A stretch of 64,000 nucleotides of DNA from Lachnospiraceae bacterium (GCA_021199655.1 JAJQHQ010000027.1:62332-126331), one strand, 5' to 3'. Shown: positions 17,641-26,249, counted from the first letter of the stretch. Program-made: numbers and translations. The notes: generated by a model not told the origin, from the letters alone.

Positions 17641-18846
17641 TCATTTAATTCGAATCTGCCGCGAGACTCCCAGTGCCAACCCCATTTCCGCCATCAGAAA
17701 CAGGATCGAGGTACCTCCGTAGCTGATAAACGGCAGCGTGATACCGGTCGTCGGAATCAGATTCGTGACGACAGCAATATTTAAGACGACCTGCAGAGCG
17801 ATATGAACAAAAATTCCGCTCACGATCAGTGAGCCCAGCAGATCCGGCGCATTCTGCGCAATAAAGAACAGACGGTAAAGCAGGAATACGAACAGCAGCA
17901 TGACCAGCATCGCTCCAAAAATTCCCAGCTCTTCGCAGATGATGGAAAAGATCATATCATTCTGCGCCTCCGGAAGGGAACCCAGCTTCTGCGTACTGTT
18001 TCCCAGTCCTTTGCCGAAAAAGCCGCCGTTGCCGATCGCGTAAAGTGCCTGCAGGATCTGATAGCCGCCGGAACTCGAATAGTCCTCCGGGTGCAGCCAT
18101 ACCTGAATACGGGCGATACGGAAACCGCCGCTGACATCACTGGTAATGATCCAGGCGACAAGAATGGCGATGATGATCACGCCGATCACTCCGACCGCCA
18201 CAAACGGAGCAGTCTTCGGATGCGCGATAAAAAGCAGTACCACGGTAATTCCGAGAATAATGATGGCCGTACTTAAGTTATCCGTAAAATAATAAGTGCA
18301 GAAAGCGGAAGCAAAGCCAAAAAAGCCGACGATCAGCACCGGCTTAAGGCCTTTCATCTTATATCCCATTTTCACGATCAGAGTCGGCAAAAGAAGGATA
18401 ACCGCAATTTTGGCCAGCTCGGCAGGCTGAAAGGAAAAGGAATTCGTCCCCAGCCAGCGTCTCGCGCCATTCACTTCACGGCCGACATACTTTGTGATGA
18501 TCAGCAGGATCGTAGAAATTCCGTAAATCGGAAAAGAAAACTCCGCAAGCCAGTGATAGTCGATCTGTGATCCGATCAGAGCAAGTACCAGCGCGGCTGC
18601 ACTGATGATCGCCTGTTTGCGGAAATAAACCATATCATCATTGTTCTCTACGATCGCTTCGTACGCGCTGGAACTGTAAAGCATCACCAGACCGAAGCAG
18701 GTCAGTAATATTACGACCGCCAGCAGGTTGTAATCAAAATAATCCCGTTCTGCAGATCCTGACCGGCTCACAAAAAGCCCCTTTTTCTTTTTGTGAGTGG
18801 ATTTCTTCTTTTGAACAGGGCGTATGCTGTTTGATCTTACCGCCAT
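17641..18846 (-). CDS. FtsW/RodA/SpoVE-family SEDS protein
   Basis: A 401-residue polytopic membrane protein of the SEDS family, which polymerises lipid II glycan strands with a partner class B penicillin-binding protein. After a basic cytoplasmic N-terminus (lysine-rich, about 1-35) it has about ten hydrophobic segments. Signatures include YSSSAY, SFQPAELAKIAVILLLP, the large loop with FFGKGLGNSTQKLGSLPEAQNDMIF, and GITLPFISYGGTS. FtsW, RodA and SpoVE cannot be separated with confidence by eye; the PFISYGGTS end fits FtsW/SpoVE. The ATG at 18846 has GAGGGG 6 bases upstream, better than the ATG two codons before. Confidence 0.88.
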   Translation of the reverse strand: MAVRSNSIRPVQKKKSTHKKKKGLFVSRSGSAERDYFDYNLLAVVILLTCFGLVMLYSSSAYEAIVENNDDMVYFRKQAIISAAALVLALIGSQIDYHWLAEFSFPIYGISTILLIITKYVGREVNGARRWLGTNSFSFQPAELAKIAVILLLPTLIVKMGYKMKGLKPVLIVGFFGFASAFCTYYFTDNLSTAIIILGITVVLLFIAHPKTAPFVAVGVIGVIIIAILVAWIITSDVSGGFRIARIQVWLHPEDYSSSGGYQILQALYAIGNGGFFGKGLGNSTQKLGSLPEAQNDMIFSIICEELGIFGAMLVMLLFVFLLYRLFFIAQNAPDLLGSLIVSGIFVHIALQVVLNIAVVTNLIPTTGITLPFISYGGTSILFLMAEMGLALGVSRQIRIK

Positions 18847-19040
18847 ATACATCCCCTCGAATCATTTATTAAAAGATTTGTTTATGATAATTCTGCAAAT
18901 TCTCCGCACTGCAATTTTGCAATCCGTAGTATCATAGCATATCTGCTGAGCATTTTCCAGTAGTTTGAGAGAATTAAATCCCTGTATTTGGACAAAAACA
19001 TTTTAGAGGGCAACCTCATATTCTATAGAGAAACTGATGT

Positions 19041-19067
19041 GTAACTGTGAGGACACTGAACAGTTAC
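19041..19067 (+). repeat. 27-bp dispersed repeat, copy 4
   Basis: Near-consensus copy with perfect GTAACTG and CAGTTAC ends. It ends 23 bases before the cotJA start, just ahead of its ribosome site, in the same orientation. Confidence 0.85.
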
Positions 19068-19090
19068 CCTGTATTCAGAAAGGAGACATT

Positions 19091-19315
19091 ATGTCAGACA
19101 TGAAAAATCCGGGCTGTGGATGCCGGGATAATGAAAATCTCCGGGTCAACAGTATCTATCATCATTTGACAGAAGCGGATGCGCCGCTGGCAATGTGTTA
19201 TGTGCCATATCAGCAATGGGAAACACCTTACGAACCGTGCAGAGCGCTTAAGGTCGGGACTGTGTTCCACGATCTTTGCAAACCGTTCTGCGGGAAAGGA
19301 GGGAAATGTCGTTGA
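19091..19315 (+). CDS. cotJA: Spore coat protein CotJA
   Basis: A 74-residue protein with the CotJA hallmark: YVPYQQWETPYEPCRALKVG followed by TVF and LCKPF. CotJA, B and C form a small complex of the spore coat inner layers. The N-terminus has GCGCRD and the C-terminus CGKGGKC, both cysteine-rich. AAAGGAGA precedes the ATG at 19091. First gene of the cotJABC operon; its end overlaps the start of cotJB. Expected to be made in the mother cell under sigma-E, but I could not identify that promoter with certainty. Confidence 0.92.
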   Translation: MSDMKNPGCGCRDNENLRVNSIYHHLTEADAPLAMCYVPYQQWETPYEPCRALKVGTVFHDLCKPFCGKGGKCR

Positions 19316-19827
19316 ACAGAGAAGGAAACATGTATGGCAGCGGCAGAGGGCTGCGCGGCGGTGCCGCGCAGGGACGTATGATGCCGGAAGGCCGCGGAAT
19401 GCGCAGCGGAAATCCGCAGGGGCGTCCGATGCCAGAAGGCCGTGGAATGGCGGATAACTACAGAAGGGATATGGAATGCGGCTGTGCTGAGCCTGAAAAC
19501 ACAAAGGACTGCGGATGCAATATGGAAAATGTCCTCGATTCGCAGGGCGAATCGGGACATATCCCGGCAGGCAATCGGATGCAGCTTCTCACCTATCTTG
19601 ATGAAGTGAGTTTCTGCGCCTATGATCTGATGCTCTATCTGGACACCCATCCGCAGGATGAGCGGGCAATGGAGTATTTTGTAAAATACAATGGAAAGCG
19701 TGATCGCGCGCTTGAGATCTATGAAGAAAAATACGGTCCCCTTCAGTATGGGCAGACGTGCCGCTGCAATATGGGAAGTGTAAAATGGGTGACGGAGCCC
19801 TGGCCATGGGAAGGAGGCGAATGCTAA
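19306..19827 (+). CDS. cotJB: Spore coat protein CotJB with long Gly/Arg-rich N-terminus
   Basis: The C-terminal about 90 residues match CotJB: LLTYLDEVSFCAYDLMLYLD, THPQDERAMEYF, EEKYGPLQYGQ and the ending KWVTEPWPWEGGEC. The first 80-90 residues are an unusual extension rich in Gly, Arg, Met and Pro, with two copies of MPEGRGM and paired GRxMPEGRGM units, followed by a cysteine stretch (CGCAEP, DCGCNME). B. subtilis CotJB is about 87 residues, so this form is doubled. AGGAGG at 19297-19302 is 3 bases from the ATG at 19306 and 9 from a TTG at 19312; either could be used. It overlaps the end of cotJA. Confidence 0.88.
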   Translation: MSLNREGNMYGSGRGLRGGAAQGRMMPEGRGMRSGNPQGRPMPEGRGMADNYRRDMECGCAEPENTKDCGCNMENVLDSQGESGHIPAGNRMQLLTYLDEVSFCAYDLMLYLDTHPQDERAMEYFVKYNGKRDRALEIYEEKYGPLQYGQTCRCNMGSVKWVTEPWPWEGGEC

Positions 19828-20454
19828 ATGTGGTATTATGAGAAAAGACTGGAATATCCGGTAAACATCAAAACGCCGAACGCAAAGCTGGCGCAGGTGA
19901 TATTGTCACAATACGGAGGTCCTGACGGCGAGATGGGCGCTTCCATGCGCTATCTTTCCCAGCGGTATACCTCTCCGAACGGCACTGTCTCCGCAGTTCT
20001 CACAGACGTCGGTACGGAGGAACTCGCACATCTGGAGATCGTCGCGACCATCATCCATCAGCTGACACGCGGACTCACACCTGAGGAGATTGAGAAGGCC
20101 GGCTTCGCGCCATACTACGCCGATCACACGATTGGTGTGTGGCCTCAGGCTGCGGGCGGCGCTCCGTTTAGCGCAGCTGAGTTTCAGTCTACCGGCGATC
20201 CGGTCACAGATCTGAACGAGGATCTTGCGGCGGAGATGAAAGCCCGCACCACTTATGACAACATCCTCCGTCTCTGCAAGGATCCTGACGTGACAGATGT
20301 CATCCGTTTTCTTCGCGCCCGTGAGGTCGTACACTATCAGCGCTTCGGCGAAGCGCTCCGCAGCGTACAGGATCAGCTGGACGCAAGGAACTTCTACGCG
20401 TTTAATCCGGGCTACGACGCTCCGTGTGCCTGCTTTGCGCCGGATAAAAATTAA
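19828..20454 (+). CDS. cotJC: Spore coat protein CotJC, manganese-catalase family
   Basis: A 208-residue protein of the Mn-catalase/ferritin-like family and the third gene of cotJABC. It begins MWYYEKRLEYPVNI. Dinuclear-metal ligand candidates are seen in LTDVGTEELAHLEIV (E and ExxH) and LAAEMKARTTYDNI plus FLRAREVVHYQRFGEA. It is shorter than true manganese catalases, as is normal for CotJC. It starts one base after the cotJB stop with GGAGG ahead. Its end overlaps tail-to-tail by 4 bases the stop of the broken xerD on the other strand. Confidence 0.94.
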   Translation: MWYYEKRLEYPVNIKTPNAKLAQVILSQYGGPDGEMGASMRYLSQRYTSPNGTVSAVLTDVGTEELAHLEIVATIIHQLTRGLTPEEIEKAGFAPYYADHTIGVWPQAAGGAPFSAAEFQSTGDPVTDLNEDLAAEMKARTTYDNILRLCKDPDVTDVIRFLRAREVVHYQRFGEALRSVQDQLDARNFYAFNPGYDAPCACFAPDKN

Positions 20455-21236
20455 AAATTAGATTCCAGCGGCGCGCCATTCCACAGCAGGTGCGCCGCAA
20501 AGGAATGGCGAAGGGTCTGCGGAGTGATATCAGAGGAAATCCCGGCCTTTGACGCATAATACTTGACCAGCTTCCAGAACCCCTGGCGGCTCATCGCCCG
20601 CCCGGAGCAGTTCACAAAAAGACAGTCACATTTGTTTCCCTTAAGAAGCGCAGACCGGCCATCTTTCAGATAATGATCCAATGCCTGCTTCGCGGTATCA
20701 CCAAACGGAATCACACGTTCTCTGCCGCCATCCGTGCAGTACACATAATTCAGGTTCAGATGAACTGCATCCAGAGGAAGCGAAATCAGCTCTGACACAC
20801 GCATTCCGGTCGCGTACAAAAGCTCCAGCATCGCACGGTCCCGCAGTTCCTTCGGCGTATCGCCGGAAGGCTGTTCCAGCAGGCGCGCCGTCTCGTACAC
20901 ACTCAGAATACCAGGCTGCTTTTTTTCGATATGCGGCGCCTTAATATCTTCCGTCGGATCGTCTGCAATCTCATGTTTTCGATAAATATAGTGAAAGAAA
21001 GCCTTCATAGAAGCTACATTCCGCGATACGGTAGCGGTAGAGAGCCCCTGTTTTTCAAGATAGAGTATGTAGGAATTTAAGTTTGTCGCCGTCACATTCC
21101 CGATTTCATCAACTCCGTGATCGATCAGGTATGACTCCAACTTGCGCAGATCTCTTTGATAAGAATCAACGGTGCTGTCCGACGCGTTCTTCTGCTCCTT
21201 TAAATAATCGATAAATAATGGCAGTTCCAGGCTCAT
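20451..21236 (-). pseudogene. xerD: Truncated XerD-like tyrosine recombinase
   Basis: The first 259 residues are clearly XerC/XerD-like: SAM-like core-binding domain (about 5-90) and a catalytic domain with ATGMRVSELISLPL (Arg146) and TLRHSFAAHLL (Arg243). The frame then stops after APLESNF, so the expected last 35-40 residues, holding the second catalytic His/Trp and the nucleophile Tyr, are missing; XerD is normally about 295-300 residues. The His of HxxR is Gln240, and the catalytic Lys region reads TDGGRER in place of GKGxKxR. The lost end coincides with the tail of cotJC. Probably inactive; chromosome dimer resolution must rely on another copy. Confidence 0.8.
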
Positions 21237-21391
21237 TTATCAGTTCCTCAACCTTCGATAAATTCTCCCCTGTCCGCGTAAAAGATCATCACCGGCCTGT
21301 CCCCCATCAGGTCTGAAAAGAATTGTAAAAATACAGCGGATGTACCGATTATAACCAAACTTTCTTTTAAAATCAATCGCGTTTTTTACGG

Positions 21392-21427
21392 AAAGAGCCC
21401 CGAAAACAGCCAATTTCGGGGCTCTTT
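21392..21427 (-). terminator. Terminator after the DUF362 gene
   Basis: A 14-bp perfect stem AAAGAGCCCCGAAA/TTTCGGGGCTCTTT with an 8-base loop, lying 50 bases beyond the DUF362 stop on the minus strand. Confidence 0.8.
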
Positions 21428-21478
21428 ACAAGATTTCGCCGGGTAAATTTCGAACCCTACCAGATGTTGTAAAACAGG

Positions 21479-22582
21479 TCAATGAGTCTCTTTGATATAC
21501 TCCTTTAAAAATTCATACATCTGATTCTCCGTCGGCGGGCAGCCCTTAAGGCTGCAGGCAAAACCGGCCGTGCATCGGCCAATGCCAAGCTTCCCGGTCT
21601 TTCCCTGATAGCCCTGCCCGATGCAGATTTTCTCATCCAGCTGATCCAGCAATCCGTCCTGACGCAGCATTTCCAGCGCCGGTATCAGATACCCGTAACA
21701 GGCGCTGCAGGAATCGACCTCGCTCACCGCGTCCTGCAATTCAACGATTCTGTGTTCTCTGGGAAGCTCTTCCATTTCCGGCTGCGTACCGCAGGTCGTG
21801 ATCTGTGCCTTTGTAATATCCGCGCAGCCAATGCCAAGCGTTTCCGCCAGACGTATGTACGGGACATCGTCTACAGAATAATGCAGCAGCTGACAGACAT
21901 GGGCGTCCACCAGCACCGGATCGACCGCAGCCATGATGCAGTTGCGGACGACCGGATTCCCGCCGTCCTCGAAATCGAGATCACCGCAGATATGGTCAAC
22001 CACAATAAAATCCTGATGAATGCCCGCATTCAGATGCGCAATCGGTTTATGGAGCCCCATTGAATGAAAGCGGCGCTTCTCCTTATTCGGAATCAGGCCC
22101 TTCATATTCTTCAGCGCACAGGTAATCTTTGTCTGGCAATGCCCCTTCAATACCGGCACATTGATCAGGAAATCAAACTCTTTCACGCATTCACAAAGAT
22201 TCAGCTTCATTCCGGCACAGTCTTTTTCAAAAGAGCGGTCCTTCTGCGCATCGAGAAATTCCACCCCATACTCCTGTACCAGACGGTCATAGCCGCACAC
22301 CTGTACGGCCTCCGACGTCCTGCCGCCCACCCAGGAGCCTTCCTCGATCACCAGATTGCAGTAGCCATGCTGCTGCAGATATTCGATGATTCCGGCAATG
22401 ATTTCCGGATGCGTCGTCGCGCCAAAAGAAGCCTCGGAGGCTGATACCAGATTGGGCTTGATCCCGATCCGGCTTTCTTTATTCTCCGGAAGCATTTCAC
22501 ACAGAGAAGCACGCTTTAAAAGTTCCAGTGTCATCTCCCGATAGTTCGTGCCGTAGATTTTCAGAATTTCATTTCGGTTCAT
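21479..22582 (-). CDS. DUF362 protein
   Basis: A 367-residue protein of the DUF362 family. Typical segments are GIKPNLVSASEASFGATTHP, VIEEGSWVGGRTSEA, INVPVLKGHCQTKITCALKN and MKGLIPNKEKRRFHSMGLH. The C-terminal part is cysteine-rich (DSCSACYG, GRCTAGFACSLKGCPPTE), where some relatives carry iron-sulfur clusters, though the classic ferredoxin CxxCxxCxxxCP pattern is not intact. Function is unknown. AAGGAG precedes the ATG at 22582. The gene starts 3 bases after the stop of the small CxxC protein. Confidence 0.82.
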   Translation of the reverse strand: MNRNEILKIYGTNYREMTLELLKRASLCEMLPENKESRIGIKPNLVSASEASFGATTHPEIIAGIIEYLQQHGYCNLVIEEGSWVGGRTSEAVQVCGYDRLVQEYGVEFLDAQKDRSFEKDCAGMKLNLCECVKEFDFLINVPVLKGHCQTKITCALKNMKGLIPNKEKRRFHSMGLHKPIAHLNAGIHQDFIVVDHICGDLDFEDGGNPVVRNCIMAAVDPVLVDAHVCQLLHYSVDDVPYIRLAETLGIGCADITKAQITTCGTQPEMEELPREHRIVELQDAVSEVDSCSACYGYLIPALEMLRQDGLLDQLDEKICIGQGYQGKTGKLGIGRCTAGFACSLKGCPPTENQMYEFLKEYIKETH

Positions 22583-22584
22583 GA

Positions 22585-22812
22585 TCAATACTCCTTCTCA
22601 ATGCTGTCAAGACCATATTGTTTTAAAAATCCTGCCAGCTCTGCCTCATTCCGGATATACATGATCTCTTCAAATTTCCCGGTCTGTCTGTTTTTGAAAC
22701 CGGCCACCTGCTCACCGTTGCAGATACTGCAATGGAGCACCGGCTTATAGATGGAGGGATCATATACTTTTTTCTCCACCCCGGCTTCCTGTTTCTTCTT
22801 TCTTCCGAACAT
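22585..22812 (-). CDS. Small CxxC protein of unknown function
   Basis: A 75-residue protein with a basic start (MFGRKKKQE), a single CSIC motif in VLHCSICNGEQVAGFKNR, and GKFEEIMYIRNEAEL followed by an amphipathic C-terminal helix. Close relatives occur in Lachnospiraceae; some are labelled aspartate dehydrogenase in databases, which such a short protein cannot be. The ATG at 22812 follows GGAGGG; the open frame upstream consists mainly of a 12-bp tandem repeat. It forms an operon with the DUF362 gene. Confidence 0.65.
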   Translation of the reverse strand: MFGRKKKQEAGVEKKVYDPSIYKPVLHCSICNGEQVAGFKNRQTGKFEEIMYIRNEAELAGFLKQYGLDSIEKEY

Positions 22813-22828
22813 ACCTTCTGCCCTCCCT

Positions 22829-22864
22829 GGCATTTTATATGGCATTTTATATGGCATTTTATCT
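22829..22864. repeat. 12-bp tandem repeat, three units
   Basis: GGCATTTTATAT occurs twice, then GGCATTTTATCT. It lies just upstream of the small CxxC gene; its translation gives a spurious MPYK repeat. Confidence 0.85.
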
Positions 22865-22906
22865 GGCGTTCTGTTTTTCGTTATATCATCCTGGTTTCTT
22901 AAGGAT

Positions 22907-22933
22907 GCCGGGCACACGTACCTTCACAGTTAC
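22907..22933 (-). repeat. 27-bp dispersed repeat, half copy 5
   Basis: The GTAACTGTGAAGGTACG half (minus strand) is intact and the other half has diverged. It lies 94 bases upstream of the small CxxC gene, in the same orientation. Confidence 0.6.
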
Positions 22934-22994
22934 CCGGTCTCACCGTTTTCCACATTCAGGCATCCCGATCATACGGCTTCCCTGGCTGCTCACA

Positions 22995-23606
22995 TCACAG
23001 CCGCAGATACAGATCCAGTGTCCATGTTCCTAAAAAGGCTTCACACGCACAGCCCAAAAAGCAAAGTACCACGAGCCGGAAAAGCTCCGCGATATCCTGA
23101 CGGCGAATACTTTTGACACCGGAGACAACGGGTTCCCGAAAATCCGGCTCTCTTTTCAGCCATATGCCCATCTCCTGTTTCCACATCATTCCATATAAGA
23201 TCCACTGTGGAAATACACAGCATCCAAAAAGCAGGATACCATGGACTCCGTTCCGCAGTCCAAAAAGTGCTGTCAGCATCGTACCCGATGCGGCAAGCCA
23301 CCAGGCATAACCCAGATGGAAAAACCAGCCCGCAGTCGTAAAGCCGCTCATCCACAGAAACAACAATACCGGCAGCCGTACGGATACCACATAAAAAAAG
23401 AGGTCTCTGCAGTCCCGCGAAGCCCTTTCATAAACGCCCAAACTGTATCGGCTCGCCAAAGAAGCATAGGTTCCGCTGTCCATGGAAAACAGTTTCGGGA
23501 AAGCGCATCCAAGCAGAATACCAGAAGAGAGAAACAAAAGCGAAGCCAGTATTTTTCGATAAGAAAGACGCATCCGCAATTGCTGCGCGGATCTGTATCC
23601 GTTCAT
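22995..23606 (-). CDS. spoIIM: Stage II sporulation protein M
   Basis: A 203-residue membrane protein matching SpoIIM. In sporulation, SpoIIM works with SpoIID and SpoIIP to remodel septal peptidoglycan and drive engulfment. Hydrophobic segments lie at about 18-37, 72-90, 95-120 and 178-198. Typical sequence is GLRNGVHGILLFGCC and PQWILYG. GGGGG precedes the ATG at 23606. Neighbours scpAB, xerD and a D,D-carboxypeptidase are the ones commonly found with spoIIM in Firmicutes. Confidence 0.8.
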   Translation of the reverse strand: MNGYRSAQQLRMRLSYRKILASLLFLSSGILLGCAFPKLFSMDSGTYASLASRYSLGVYERASRDCRDLFFYVVSVRLPVLLFLWMSGFTTAGWFFHLGYAWWLAASGTMLTALFGLRNGVHGILLFGCCVFPQWILYGMMWKQEMGIWLKREPDFREPVVSGVKSIRRQDIAELFRLVVLCFLGCACEAFLGTWTLDLYLRL

Positions 23607-23702
23607 AAGAACTGCCCCCAGACTGTGCTCTGAGCTCTTACATCTATCCTATGCGGCAAAAGAACCGGTCATGTCATTCTTTCTTTATGTCTTCCGCTTC
23701 GG

Positions 23703-24272
23703 TCATACTTCTACTTTTGTCTCGATTTCTTCTTCCGCCTCCGCCTTGAAATCTTCCATCTGCACCGTATCAATCTCAGGCAGATCGTCCAGTGAATGAA
23801 GGCCGAAGTGCCTTAAAAAATCCTCTGTCGTGCCAAACAGGATCGGACGGCCGGGAGCATCCAGACGTCCCATCTCTCTGATCAGGTTGTACTCCACAAG
23901 ACGGTTGACTGCATGGTCGCTTTTCACACCGCGGATTTTTTCAATTTCAAGCCGGGTGATCGGCTGTTTGTATGCCACGATGGAAAGTGTCTCCATCACC
24001 ACATCCGAAAGCACGATCTTTTTCGGCTGCTTTGCAAGCCGGATCAGATATTCATAATACTCTTTCTTCGTACAGAGCTGCCACGCACCGTCCATCTCAT
24101 TCAGCTCAATTCCGCGTTCTTCTTCCTGATATCTGTCTGACATATGCTGCAGCAGCTTCTTAGTCGTCTCCGTATCCTGTTCAATAGCTGCCGCCAGCTT
24201 TGAGAGTTCCACGGAATCCCCCATGGCGAACAGAATCGCTTCGAGTGCTGCTTCCGCCTTTCTTCTGTCCAT
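23703..24272 (-). CDS. scpB: Segregation and condensation protein B
   Basis: A 189-residue winged-helix kleisin-interacting subunit of the Smc-ScpA-ScpB condensin. Typical sequence: MDRRKAEAALEAILFAMGD at the start, then ETLSIVAYKQPITRLEIEKI, RGVKSDHAVNRLVE and DAPGRPILFGTTEDFLRHFG. The ATG at 24272 has GAGGACAGG upstream; the ATG nine codons earlier is less supported. It follows scpA by 67 bases on the same strand. The C-terminal tail is acidic. Confidence 0.95.
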   Translation of the reverse strand: MDRRKAEAALEAILFAMGDSVELSKLAAAIEQDTETTKKLLQHMSDRYQEEERGIELNEMDGAWQLCTKKEYYEYLIRLAKQPKKIVLSDVVMETLSIVAYKQPITRLEIEKIRGVKSDHAVNRLVEYNLIREMGRLDAPGRPILFGTTEDFLRHFGLHSLDDLPEIDTVQMEDFKAEAEEEIETKVEV

Positions 24273-24339
24273 TTTCCTGTCCTCATATATGAATCGCATG
24301 ATCGGTTTCCTGTGTGTTTATATATTCATCCTGAAGCTG

Positions 24340-25128
24340 TCATTCATAGTCCGCCGCAAGATCTTCCAGCTCTGTTTCAGTATCTCCTCCTACCCAGGTA
24401 AGGCGAATGTCGGAAAAGGTCTCCGGCTGATCCACTTCAACCCTGCCTTCTTTCATCAGCTCAAGCAGAGTCAGAAACGTGACCACTTTATACTGTTTTC
24501 CCGGCCGCAGGCTTAAAATATCATAAAACATACAGTTCTTTTTTTCAAAAATATAATGGCCTACAAAGCGCATTGTCTCGCCAAGGTTCACACTTTCCCG
24601 CTTCAGGCTGCCAAACCTGCTCCGGATCGGGTCTACCCGGTTCTCCTGACGCTTCATGATGTCCAGAAATACACTGTACAGGCTTTGAAGGGTGACACCG
24701 GAAAGAAGCTCGTCCACATCCACCGGCTCTCGGTAAGCCTCCACCTCTTCCGGAATATCCGGATCCCTGTAATAATGGCCCGCAGCATCCTCCATGCGGT
24801 CCCGAAGTTCGAAAGACATATATTTGTACATTTTATATTCAAGAAGCTTCTGGGCCAGCTCTTCTCGCGGATCGATCTCCTCCCCTTCCTCTGTCTCCTC
24901 AGGCGGCAGAAGCATCCGTGATTTGATGTCCAGCAGAGTGGCCGCCATCACCAGGAATTCACTCATCACATCCAGAGTCCCGTCCGACAGCTGCGCGATA
25001 TATTCCATATACTGATCGGTGATCAGCGCGATCGGGATGTCATAGATACTGACCTTATTTTTTTCTATCAGATGCAGCAGCAGATCCAGCGGTCCTTCAA
25101 ACTGCTCCAGCTTCACAGGAATGCCCAT
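24340..25128 (-). CDS. scpA: Segregation and condensation protein A
   Basis: A 262-residue kleisin that bridges the Smc heads in the bacterial condensin. The N-terminus reads VKLEQFEGPLDLLLHLIEKN, the family signature, followed by SIYDIPIALITDQYMEYI and FLVMAATLLDIKSRMLLPP; the C-terminus is a winged helix (VVTFLTLLELMKEGRVEVDQ). AAAGGAG lies 6 bases before the ATG at 25128. The frame is open further upstream, but that stretch is hairpin-repeat DNA, not coding. Confidence 0.95.
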   Translation of the reverse strand: MGIPVKLEQFEGPLDLLLHLIEKNKVSIYDIPIALITDQYMEYIAQLSDGTLDVMSEFLVMAATLLDIKSRMLLPPEETEEGEEIDPREELAQKLLEYKMYKYMSFELRDRMEDAAGHYYRDPDIPEEVEAYREPVDVDELLSGVTLQSLYSVFLDIMKRQENRVDPIRSRFGSLKRESVNLGETMRFVGHYIFEKKNCMFYDILSLRPGKQYKVVTFLTLLELMKEGRVEVDQPETFSDIRLTWVGGDTETELEDLAADYE

Positions 25129-25154
25129 ATGTACTCCTTTATGAATAATATATA

Positions 25155-25251
25155 GGAAACGACAGTAGTCGTTTCCTTTTGCGCCGTTGCTGTGTGCCAG
25201 TGGCACACGTTTAGCAACGACCGAAGCGGTAGCGTAGACGCAAGGCTGCGA
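25155..25251. repeat. Nested-hairpin module A beside the palindrome-ended element
   Basis: GGAAACGAC-AGTA-GTCGTTTCC (25155-25176) is a perfect hairpin. Next to it, 25179-25243 forms an outer stem TTGCG/CGCAA, a second stem CGTTGC/GCAACG and an apical hairpin TGTGCC-AGT-GGCACA, followed by the conserved ACCGAAG, CGTAGAC segment. The module at 46326-46395 has the same plan with different but compensating stem bases. There is no reading frame. This is the left part of a 323-base gene-free stretch. Confidence 0.7.
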
Positions 25252-25283
25252 AGCAGCCATTCCATATGCGGTCGTGTGCATCG

Positions 25284-25448
25284 AGTTCAGAACAACAGAC
25301 CACAGACCGCCTGCTATGCAGGCTACATGCCGCTAACGCGTCATATGTCTGCGGCTTGATGGGCGTTCCGCCCATCCCGAAATGAAAATACAGTCTTTAG
25401 CAGGTAAACCTGCACAGCCTGTATTTTCGTTTCGATGTTGTTCTGAAC
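25284..25448 (-). repeat. Palindrome-ended dispersed element, copy A
   Basis: A 165-bp element bounded by GTTCAGAAC and its reverse complement GTTCTGAAC. Its reverse complement matches 46254-46468 over nearly its whole length, for example CAGGCTGTGCAGGTTTACC and GCAGACATATGACGCGT. It contains GATGGGC-GTTCC-GCCCATC (the hairpin that carries an insertion in copy B), GCAGGTAAACCTGC and a CAGACC..GGTCTG-type pairing. It ends 3 bases before the stop codon of the metallophosphoesterase gene and is too short to encode a transposase. Confidence 0.85.
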
Positions 25449-25451
25449 TGT

Positions 25452-26249
25452 TTAACAAAAATCCAGAACCACCAGTTCCGGCGGATTATTCACGCGTATC
25501 GGGATAGAATGACTCCCCAGTCCGGCACTCACGACCATCCTGCTCTTTCCTTTTGTAAACAGTCCCCTGTCATATTTCGGAAACAGTGTAAGCTGCGGGC
25601 TGACCACCCCGCCAAGCAGCGGCAGCCGTATCATGCCGCCGTGCAGATGGCCGGACAGCGTCAGATCCGCGCCCCAGGACGCATAGGTGTCAAACCAGCA
25701 CGGATGATGCGCCAGCAATATCTGATACCCGGGCATGTCCGGCTTACCAAGCCATGTTTCAATCTGCGATACCGTAAGTTCTTCCTTGCCGAATCTTCTG
25801 TAATAATCAAGCGGAAGCTCCAGTCCCCATACATTGACCGGCATTCTGCGGATGATAAAATGTTCCATGGAATTTTCCAGAAAATGTACACCAAAGCTGC
25901 AGATTGTAGAAATATAGTTCTCGTACTGATCTGGGAATTTATCCGGATATTCTTTCAGGCGGCTTTCATGATTGCCGTTCACATAATAGACAGGGTATTG
26001 TCTGGTCAGTTCATTCATCAGCGACACAGCCGCATCAAACTGAGGTTCCTTTGTGGATATCAGCATATCTCCGGCAACAAAAACCATCTCCGGATTCACA
26101 TTGCGGATCTCCTGAAGCAGATGACTGTTGCTCTCGCCATAAGAATGGTTATGAAGATCCGCCAGAAGCACAGCAGAAAAAGGGGCCTGCGGCCCCGGCT
26201 GTTCTTCCGTTGTCCGTATCCGGTATCTTGTCACCTTAAACTCAGGCAT
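25452..26249 (-). CDS. Calcineurin-like metallophosphoesterase
   Basis: A 265-residue binuclear-metal phosphoesterase of the YkuE/LpxH-like group. All five blocks are present: LLADLHNHSYG, VFVAGDMLI, YYVNGNHESR, LLAHHPCWF and LSGHLHGG. Substrate unknown; relatives act on phospholipids or nucleotide-sugar lipids, or are general phosphodiesterases. There is no signal peptide. GGAGG lies 3 bases before the ATG at 26249. Its stop directly abuts repeat element A, which may supply its 3' end. Confidence 0.85.
   Translation of the reverse strand: MPEFKVTRYRIRTTEEQPGPQAPFSAVLLADLHNHSYGESNSHLLQEIRNVNPEMVFVAGDMLISTKEPQFDAAVSLMNELTRQYPVYYVNGNHESRLKEYPDKFPDQYENYISTICSFGVHFLENSMEHFIIRRMPVNVWGLELPLDYYRRFGKEELTVSQIETWLGKPDMPGYQILLAHHPCWFDTYASWGADLTLSGHLHGGMIRLPLLGGVVSPQLTLFPKYDRGLFTKGKSRMVVSAGLGSHSIPIRVNNPPELVVLDFC

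Noticed and set aside
21440..21460. T-loop-like GGTTCGAAATT (minus strand) suggesting a tRNA
   Set aside because: The five bases either side do not pair and no acceptor, D or anticodon arm can be drawn.
25129..25281. N-terminal extension of scpA through the hairpin region
   Set aside because: The ScpA family begins at the ATG at 25128, with AAAGGAG upstream; the extension is repeat DNA.
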